Shown here one piece after another: positions 58,616 through 64,000 of a stretch of DNA of 64,000 nucleotides. The translations under genes were made by a program, and so were the position numbers. The notes under the pieces were generated by a model that saw nothing but the letters and a program-made list of their open reading frames with translations, had not been told where the DNA came from and did no database searches. The stretch's first letter is position 1, and each line of letters opens with the position of its first letter. Source of the stretch: Sphingobacterium siyangense (GTDB taxonomy: Bacteria > Bacteroidota > Bacteroidia > Sphingobacteriales > Sphingobacteriaceae); NCBI RefSeq assembly GCF_007830445.1, contig NZ_VLKR01000010.1:62001-126000 (forward strand), written 5' to 3'.

Positions 58616-59060
58616 AATCACTGGTATTAAATTTGAAACTTACCTGTTTCTCGTTTCCAAAGTTATCCGATATCCATACATCAAAGGATTGCGATACCGA
58701 AGATGTGGATGTATAATAGAGGCGAAACTGCGTTTGCGGTATCGTGTAGTAATCATTGGGGAGGTAGGGTGAGTTATTGTAATAACGCAGTGTACCTGTT
58801 CCATCAAACTGAAAATACCTTAGGTAATATGCCGCATCTTGGTAGTTTCCTGAACGCTGGATTGTAACACGTATCTCAACCGTTTGGCCATTGGCCACAG
58901 AACCAGGAACAGGCATCACGTTGACTTCAAAGGGAAATTCCTGTTGTATTTCCAACTCGTCTTTCTCACAGGATATAAAAGTTATCGAGGAGAATAGCAT
59001 CATCAAAATCATCAAAAATTTGCGATGTTCAAGCTTATCTATTGTGAATATTGTTTTCAT
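58614..59060 (-). CDS. traQ: Conjugative transposon protein TraQ (DUF3872)
   Basis: A 148-residue lipoprotein; the lipobox is FISCEKDE. The mature part is a beta-sandwich with EIRVTIQRSGNYQDAAYYLR and FDVWISDNFGNEKQV, as in TraQ/DUF3872 of Bacteroidota conjugative transposons. Last gene of the leftward tra operon, in the usual order after traO. Its exact job in the mating apparatus is unknown. Confidence 0.85.
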   Translation of the reverse strand: MKTIFTIDKLEHRKFLMILMMLFSSITFISCEKDELEIQQEFPFEVNVMPVPGSVANGQTVEIRVTIQRSGNYQDAAYYLRYFQFDGTGTLRYYNNSPYLPNDYYTIPQTQFRLYYTSTSSVSQSFDVWISDNFGNEKQVSFKFNTSD

Positions 59061-59071
59061 TTTACAAGTAT

Positions 59072-59632
59072 TTAAAAGTTAAACCTCAAACCTAAACCCG
59101 CTGAAGGACGGAACTCGTCTCTGGAAGTTCCCCACAATACTTTAGCCCTTCCTTGCAGGATCAATACAAAATGATCTGAGAGATAGGTCTCCAATGAAAG
59201 TCGCCCGCCGGTTCCATATACGAAACCATTCTCATTCTTGATCATAGAACCATCATAAAGCAGCTTTTCATTTCGGTTGAAGGTTTCATATCCCAATACA
59301 CCGGTAAGCGTTACATTGAGATTGATTATCTTACGGGCATCTCCCAGCAATTGTAGACTATATCCGGCCTCACCCAGATAGGTTTCCAATGGGATATCCA
59401 ATGTACCGTATGTAGCATATTCGTGGTTGTATTCAGCTGCAAACAACCAATAGTTTCCGTTCTTCCCGTAAACATTTAGTGCCAGGTTCAGAAAATAATC
59501 ATTGCCTAACTTGTCGTCTGACAATACTCCCACATTTATTTCCAAACCTTTTTGTTTGGGCACCATGCGCTGGGCCTGTACACCTGATAATGCAAACACA
59601 AACAGCGCCATTGTAATTATATACTTTTTCAT
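59072..59632 (-). CDS. traO: Conjugative transposon protein TraO
   Basis: A 186-residue exported protein, signal peptide about 1-20 (ends VQAQ), rich in beta strands with aromatic ends and closing LGLRFNF. It looks like a small outer-membrane barrel. Size, sequence style and place between traN and traQ fit TraO. Likely part of the outer-membrane side of the transfer channel. Confidence 0.9.
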   Translation of the reverse strand: MKKYIITMALFVFALSGVQAQRMVPKQKGLEINVGVLSDDKLGNDYFLNLALNVYGKNGNYWLFAAEYNHEYATYGTLDIPLETYLGEAGYSLQLLGDARKIINLNVTLTGVLGYETFNRNEKLLYDGSMIKNENGFVYGTGGRLSLETYLSDHFVLILQGRAKVLWGTSRDEFRPSAGLGLRFNF

Positions 59633-59650
59633 TGTCTCTAAATTGAATGA

Positions 59651-60550
59651 TTAATTAATTTTTAGATGTATATCCTTGATGAGCCTGGCGTTTACAAGGT
59701 CTATATTTTCAATTTGAAGGGTTTGATGCCTTCCTCCATTTTTTTCATAAAACTCGATCATCAGCATCTTGTCGTCGCTTATCGTAAATTGGTCTAGCAG
59801 AAATACATTTTTCTCGGTTGAGTTTCCTGCTATTTCATCCAAAGGTTTGTAGATACGTAAGGGCGTCAAAGGCTTTTCCTGAATGACTGTTCTTTTGGCA
59901 ATCTTCTTGTCAACGATTTTAAAGCTTATGAAATCGATCTGGAACGGTACGTTACTGCGGTTGCGTAGTTCAGTATGGAAATAATATTTCCCATTGTGGA
60001 TGTAGATACCTTTGAGTAGGAGCTGTATACCGTAACTTTTCGATGCGATATGTTTGATTATCCTCTTGTCCTTATTATAGATAGTTTCCAAAAGAATTCC
60101 CGCTAATGATGGTGAATTGCGGCCAAGTTCCTCAAAAAGTACATCATTGCCGTTTTCTCTGTTTTCGATTTTTTGCATCGTCAGCAAGTCATAGTTCAAG
60201 GTTGAGGGATAGGTGTTGTAAAGAACATTGAAATTGTAAAATCGCCCATCCTCAGTAATTACCGAGAAATTGGTCTCTTCTTCGAAATCACGAACTGTTG
60301 CCTTTATTCGAAGAACATTTTCTGCGTCTTCCGATTTTCCTGCGATCAGAAAATCACTGCCCAGATCAACGTAACGTATTGCCGCCGGAAAAATCAAATG
60401 GGATGTTTTGTTATAGGTGACCTCCATTTGGTAAGGTTCAACTTTTCCCATATTCAACTTGTCGATTTTACCTGCCACTTGTGCATTTGAGAGTGTATAC
60501 TGGCCGATTAATAAGACCATAATTATCATTTTCTTGATTAATGTTTTCAT
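59651..60550 (-). CDS. traN: Conjugative transposon protein TraN
   Basis: A 299-residue periplasmic protein; signal peptide about 1-23 (ends LSNAQ). It contains MEVTYNKTSHLIFPAAIRYV, typical of TraN, the VirB9-like member of these systems, and NGKYYFHTELRNRSNVPFQID. It would form the core complex with TraM. It lies 36 bp after traM. Confidence 0.92.
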   Translation of the reverse strand: MKTLIKKMIIMVLLIGQYTLSNAQVAGKIDKLNMGKVEPYQMEVTYNKTSHLIFPAAIRYVDLGSDFLIAGKSEDAENVLRIKATVRDFEEETNFSVITEDGRFYNFNVLYNTYPSTLNYDLLTMQKIENRENGNDVLFEELGRNSPSLAGILLETIYNKDKRIIKHIASKSYGIQLLLKGIYIHNGKYYFHTELRNRSNVPFQIDFISFKIVDKKIAKRTVIQEKPLTPLRIYKPLDEIAGNSTEKNVFLLDQFTISDDKMLMIEFYEKNGGRHQTLQIENIDLVNARLIKDIHLKIN

Positions 60551-60585
60551 ATCTGTTTTGATTATGTATTAATATTTTTGAACAA

Positions 60586-61941
60586 TTAATTCTTGGAAAG
60601 AAGGAATACCTGATGTCCTGCCTTCAGGGTAACTTTTGGTGTCCTTATTTTTTTTGAGAAGTAGCCTGATACACCTTGAACCACACCTCTTGTTAAATCT
60701 CCTGCAATCTGTTGACCTGCAGAGCTGGTCATCATGATACTTGTTGCTGAAGCCTGGCTCATATTTGCAGCTATTTCGGAAAGGGCATTCATTTCGGGTG
60801 AGTATGGTACATAGAGCCCTTTCTGACCATCTATATCATAGATAGAAATGGAGACAGGAATGATGTTTCCTTCCAATTCAACCGAGGTGATTTCCAATTG
60901 CAAGCGTCCCTGCTGGAATTTTGCAGTTGCGGACAAAACCGTTCCCTGAGGAATTGTACGATTTGAGGTTTTGGCAGCTTCCAGTAAACGGATACGAACC
61001 CCGCTTTCTCCCGTTACCTCTTGTGTTTCCTGGATCACAGCACGTATACTGTTTTTAGGTTGTACAACTTGTTCTGATACTCCAGCCGTGTAAAAGCCAC
61101 GATTGCGGTTTTCGTTCATGCTTGCCAAAAACACACTGTCTGATGGCTCCCTGTATAGAGCCGAAACAGCGTTCTTGCGTGCTGGTGTGAAAGAAACAAA
61201 ACTTTCTTTCTGTCCGCTTCTGGCAGTTGGAGCAGGTTTTGTGCTGGATACCTCCACATCGATGTCCTTTGTTCCCGGAGGCCCCGAAGTTGTGCTGCCC
61301 GTAGGAAGATATTTTGCAGCCATTTGATAGGATTTCTCCATCAAGGCTAGTTGATCATCTACAGTTGGAGCTGGTGCAGTTCGCTGATCGGTTAGCTGCT
61401 TTCTGAGTTCATCCACCTGCTTACGTAAGTCATTGGTCTCAGAATTGTCATCGTGATAAAATGAACCTAAGGTACTTTGCGCACTTTTGTAACTGGTTAA
61501 AGCAGGATTGTTATATGCTTTAGTTCCCCCAGTGGCTCCGTATCCCTGTTCTTCATTTCTATTGGATGGTTCTTCATTGGGATTCGCTGCACTTTCATTG
61601 TTCCAATAATCTGATAAGGATGTTAGACTATTTTTCTTTTCTTCAGTTTTCTGATCCAGAATAGCCTGCTCATAGGCTTTCTGTTTATCGGATTGCAAAC
61701 CAGCATCCGTAGCCTGAGGAACTGCATCATTGAGCCCGATTTCTTCTGTTTTCTTCTTGTCTTCAGCAGGTTTGAAAATAAGGTATAGGCATCCTGCAAA
61801 AACGATTCCCATTAAGCCAAATATCAATGGCTTTTTTAATTTCTCGATCTTGTTCTGATTGTTATCTTTCAGTACATCCGAGACTTCGTTCAAGGTACCA
61901 TCAGTAACCCGAACGGACTTTTTGTTTTCATTCTCTTTCAT
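60586..61941 (-). CDS. traM: Conjugative transposon protein TraM
   Basis: A 451-residue protein with a cytoplasmic head, one membrane helix at about 38-56 (LIFGLMGIVFAGCLYLIF), a long disordered/coiled-coil stretch (60-290), and a C-terminal beta domain (TVLSATAKFQQGRLQLEITS). This is the VirB10-like layout of TraM, linking inner and outer membranes. The C-terminus ends FLLSKN. Its start overlaps the end of traL by 14 bases. Confidence 0.93.
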   Translation of the reverse strand: MKENENKKSVRVTDGTLNEVSDVLKDNNQNKIEKLKKPLIFGLMGIVFAGCLYLIFKPAEDKKKTEEIGLNDAVPQATDAGLQSDKQKAYEQAILDQKTEEKKNSLTSLSDYWNNESAANPNEEPSNRNEEQGYGATGGTKAYNNPALTSYKSAQSTLGSFYHDDNSETNDLRKQVDELRKQLTDQRTAPAPTVDDQLALMEKSYQMAAKYLPTGSTTSGPPGTKDIDVEVSSTKPAPTARSGQKESFVSFTPARKNAVSALYREPSDSVFLASMNENRNRGFYTAGVSEQVVQPKNSIRAVIQETQEVTGESGVRIRLLEAAKTSNRTIPQGTVLSATAKFQQGRLQLEITSVELEGNIIPVSISIYDIDGQKGLYVPYSPEMNALSEIAANMSQASATSIMMTSSAGQQIAGDLTRGVVQGVSGYFSKKIRTPKVTLKAGHQVFLLSKN

Positions 61942-62242
61942 ACAATTTATTTTTTAAAACTGTTGTTATTGAATCCTGTAATTGCAATTGCTTGGAAGGT
62001 TCTCTGGTTTTAATTACAGGATTTTTGATATGTTCGATTTTCAACCCATTATCTGAACTTTCGGTGTCATATAGTATTTTTACTATCACTCCCGAGGTAA
62101 GCAGCAGATATCCTAAAAAGAAGTACAGGGTATATCGATGCTGTTTCTTGATCGGAAGTTCACGCCAACGGAAATCCAGGTCGTTCATCCAATTGTCTAT
62201 TGAGTTTCTGATTTTTTTCATTTCCATTTTTTTAACGTTCAA
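61928..62242 (-). CDS. traL: Conjugative transposon protein TraL
   Basis: A 104-residue inner-membrane protein with one helix near 40-58 (LYFFLGYLLLTSGVIVKILY) after a basic N-terminus (MKKIRNSIDNWMNDL). This matches TraL/DUF3989 in size and topology. The stop overlaps traM and the start overlaps traK, so translation is coupled. The best start may be the internal ATG at 62224 (MEMKKIRN). Confidence 0.85.
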   Translation of the reverse strand: MNVKKMEMKKIRNSIDNWMNDLDFRWRELPIKKQHRYTLYFFLGYLLLTSGVIVKILYDTESSDNGLKIEHIKNPVIKTREPSKQLQLQDSITTVLKNKLYERE

Positions 62243-62855
62243 TAACTTCGATGTCGCGGTTTTCCAGTATACTGAACTTCTCGATGTTGAAACCTTGCGG
62301 ATTGCTATCCGAGCGGACAGAATTCACCAAGTAACAGGAGGTAACCAGATTTCTTCTGGTGACGTTACTTGAGCGGATGATAAACTGTTTAGCATAGGTC
62401 TTTACCCCATAAGGATAGCTATCAAAATTGCATACCACACTATCCACTTCGATGCGTTGTTGCACATTGCCCGAAATGATGCGATTGTAGTATCCTTTCT
62501 CAGAAAGGTCCTTATAGTAATCAAATGCAGATTTATCTGCTAGATTGAAAGCCCGTTTCATGTTGCTTTCAATAGCATTTTTGTCTGGAGCCAAGGTGAA
62601 GAACAATTCGTGGAAACGGCGTACGTGCTCCCGGGCTTCTACAGGTCTATTAATACTGGCATCTTGTGAGAGAGCAAGCATTAGCGATTTTCCATTATCC
62701 AACACATAAATCTTTTGACGCTGTTCTTCTGCAAAACGATAGGAGTACCAAAGCGCATAGCCCGCAATCCCCGCACAAAGTAGTGCAAACACGATGGCAT
62801 ACAGTCTGATCTGCCTAAAGCTGTTTTCGATATTTCTCAATGTTTTAAATTCCAT
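62232..62855 (-). CDS. traK: Conjugative transposon protein TraK
   Basis: A 207-residue protein of the TraK (VirB8-like) family. One membrane helix near 18-36 (YAIVFALLCAGIAGYALWY) follows a short cytoplasmic head (MEFKTLRNIENSFRQIR), then a periplasmic domain with FHELFFTLAPDKNAIESN. The family hallmark ENSFRQIRLY is present. It forms the inner-membrane scaffold of the channel. Confidence 0.93.
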   Translation of the reverse strand: MEFKTLRNIENSFRQIRLYAIVFALLCAGIAGYALWYSYRFAEEQRQKIYVLDNGKSLMLALSQDASINRPVEAREHVRRFHELFFTLAPDKNAIESNMKRAFNLADKSAFDYYKDLSEKGYYNRIISGNVQQRIEVDSVVCNFDSYPYGVKTYAKQFIIRSSNVTRRNLVTSCYLVNSVRSDSNPQGFNIEKFSILENRDIEVIER

Positions 62856-62884
62856 TTTATCTTTATTGATTAGTTAATCACTAC

Positions 62885-63880
62885 TTATTTGCCCATCAGT
62901 CTGCCACTGATATTTCCTGATACAGAACCTACTCCGGCACCCGCAACATTTCCAGATTTGCTTGCTGTCTGGTTAACATTACGCATATAGTTTCCTGCAC
63001 CTCCAGCTTGGATTATCCAGCCAGTGACCGTTGGAATTGTGAAGTAACCCACAATGCCGATGATCATAAATATGATATACACAGTATTCGAAGTGTCGGG
63101 AATAAAATTTGGATCGGACAGGCTCTGAATATCTTTCTCTATGATCAATGACTGTATTTTTGCGAGCATAGAACTAAATAAATCAGCTACCGGGAGCCAG
63201 AGGTAAACACTTACATAACGTGTTATCCATTGGGTAAGCGTAGACTGAAATCCATCCCATACCGATATCGCAAAAGCAATGGGACCTAAGATTGATAATA
63301 CAATGAGAAAGAAGGTTCTTAAAGTGTCAATTACCAGTGCTGCAGACTGAAAGAGTATTTCCAGAAATTCTCTGAATCCATCCCTTATAGCTTTTTTCAT
63401 CTCGTACATTTCTCTCTCGATGTACATTCCAGTCATTGTGACCAGATCGGATGGTGACCAACCGAGTTCTTCCAGCTTTTTATCAAACTCCTCATCGGAA
63501 ACCAGATAGGCCGTCTCTGGGCTTCGAAGCATCGCTTCTCGTTCCAATTGGTCTTTCTTTTGCTGTAATGCACCCAGATCTAAAACCTGATTCTCAAGTA
63601 TACTGTGTGTTCCCTGTACTACTGGACTTAGCACAGAATTAATTGTTCCAAGTACTATCGTTGGGAAAAACATAATGCATATTCCAAGGGCAAACGGTCG
63701 GAGCAATGGAAATACATCTATCGGTTCTGCCCGGCTTAATGCCTGCCATACCTTTAGGGCTACATAAAATAAAGCACCCAGACCAGCCAGACCTTTGGCC
63801 ACTGCCGCCATATCGGCGGACAGAGGCATCATCTCATCATAGAGTGATCTTAATACTTCATGAAGATTATTGAATTCCAT
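62885..63880 (-). CDS. traJ: Conjugative transposon protein TraJ
   Basis: A 331-residue polytopic membrane protein, VirB6-like. It starts MEFNNLHEVLRSLYDEMMPL, has several hydrophobic helices (GLGALFYVALKVW, LRPFALGICIMFFPTIVLG, FFLIVLSILGPIAFAISVW, TVYIIFMIIGIVGYF) and a Gly/Ala/Ser-rich end (VAGAGVGSVSGNISG). These fit TraJ of CTnDOT-type elements. It follows the end of traI by two bases. Confidence 0.92.
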   Translation of the reverse strand: MEFNNLHEVLRSLYDEMMPLSADMAAVAKGLAGLGALFYVALKVWQALSRAEPIDVFPLLRPFALGICIMFFPTIVLGTINSVLSPVVQGTHSILENQVLDLGALQQKKDQLEREAMLRSPETAYLVSDEEFDKKLEELGWSPSDLVTMTGMYIEREMYEMKKAIRDGFREFLEILFQSAALVIDTLRTFFLIVLSILGPIAFAISVWDGFQSTLTQWITRYVSVYLWLPVADLFSSMLAKIQSLIIEKDIQSLSDPNFIPDTSNTVYIIFMIIGIVGYFTIPTVTGWIIQAGGAGNYMRNVNQTASKSGNVAGAGVGSVSGNISGRLMGK

Positions 63881-63882
63881 AA

Positions 63883-64000
63883 TTACCAGTATTTTTGATT
63901 AGCAGTACCATAGAGTTCGAGTACTCTTTTGCTGTTATTTTGCTTTTTAGCTCTCAGGAAGCTTACCGAAATATTTTTGTTCGTATAGTAACGAACCAGA
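63883..64000 (-). CDS. traI: TraI-like protein, C-terminal part only
   Basis: The last 38 codons of a leftward gene that starts beyond the right edge. They read LVRYYTNKNISVSFLRAKK and then NSKRVLELYGTANQKYW. The style (FLRAKR..VLELY) and place directly before traJ fit the C-terminus of TraI (DUF4141), a periplasmic protein of these elements. Confidence 0.7.
   Translation of the reverse strand, partial: LVRYYTNKNISVSFLRAKKQNNSKRVLELYGTANQKYW

Larger units (their letters stand above)
45498..64000. mobile_element. Integrative conjugative element, left part
   Basis: From the 3' end of tRNA-Pro copy B to the right edge the window carries two large serine recombinases, a single-strand binding protein, PRTRC genes and a CTnDOT-type transfer operon (traI to traQ). 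The left end is taken as the tRNA 3' end, where identity with copy A stops. The right end lies outside the window. A relaxase, coupling protein and traG are not seen and should lie further right. Confidence 0.85.

Noticed and set aside
1..64000. CRISPR array, rRNA operon or IS element
   Set aside because: No regularly spaced repeats, no rRNA-like sequence, and no DDE or tyrosine transposase seen anywhere in the window.

Overview
This window looks like a chromosome segment of a Bacteroidota bacterium of the Sphingobacteriaceae (most like Sphingobacterium or Pedobacter), carrying the left part of an integrative conjugative element (ICE). Four things point there. Many upstream regions carry the Bacteroidota -7 promoter motif TAnnTTTG, and most genes lack a Shine-Dalgarno site. 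A CTnDOT-type set of transfer genes (traI to traQ) is present. Gene families such as DUF4292, META lipoproteins and two-gene transketolase fit the group. The species is an inference.

Region 1 (1-42150) is ordinary chromosome. It holds an ABC exporter (partial at the left edge); an AraC regulator and a dienoyl-CoA-reductase-like SDR; the ribosomal cluster rplM-rpsI-rpsB-tsf read leftwards; and an envelope block (TPR protein, DUF4292 lipoprotein, EnvC-like factor, TatA, MltD-like transglycosylase, PyrR-like protein, NlpC/P60). Next comes the threonine operon thrA-thrB-thrC, preceded by a Thr/Ile-rich leader peptide and an attenuator. RlmI-type methylase, an Fsr-like transporter, a Tat-exported SGNH esterase, a class III aminotransferase and a sigma/repeat-bearing anti-sigma/periplasmic-protein operon follow. 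The rest is a split transketolase, a GH3 glucosidase, Nfu, PurB, two tandem Lpp-like lipoproteins, an acyl-CoA dehydrogenase, a META lipoprotein, YidC, PyrG, a CBM9-like protein and L19.

Region 2 (42457-45500) is a tRNA-Pro(UGG) hotspot. Two tRNA genes lie in identical 113-bp direct repeats that flank one MacB/FtsX-type permease gene. That gene has a candidate sigma-54 promoter and two 16-bp dyads 21 bp apart upstream of it.

Region 3 (about 45500-64000, continuing past the right edge) is the ICE. Two related large serine recombinases point at the tRNA, and the open frame of the proximal one runs through the antisense strand of the tRNA. A 52-residue ORF overlaps the start of the distal recombinase by four bases. 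Then come an unrecognised nuclease-like protein and a rightward operon: ssb, a DUF932 protein, two small accessory genes, and a PRTRC cassette. The cassette has a ubiquitin-like protein C ending in GTKG, an E2-like protein B with a Cys in NVYENGNVC, and an E1-like ThiF protein. A lone receiver protein and the leftward transfer genes traI(partial)-J-K-L-M-N-O-Q close the window. The most striking candidate system is the ubiquitin-like conjugation cassette carried inside a conjugative element.
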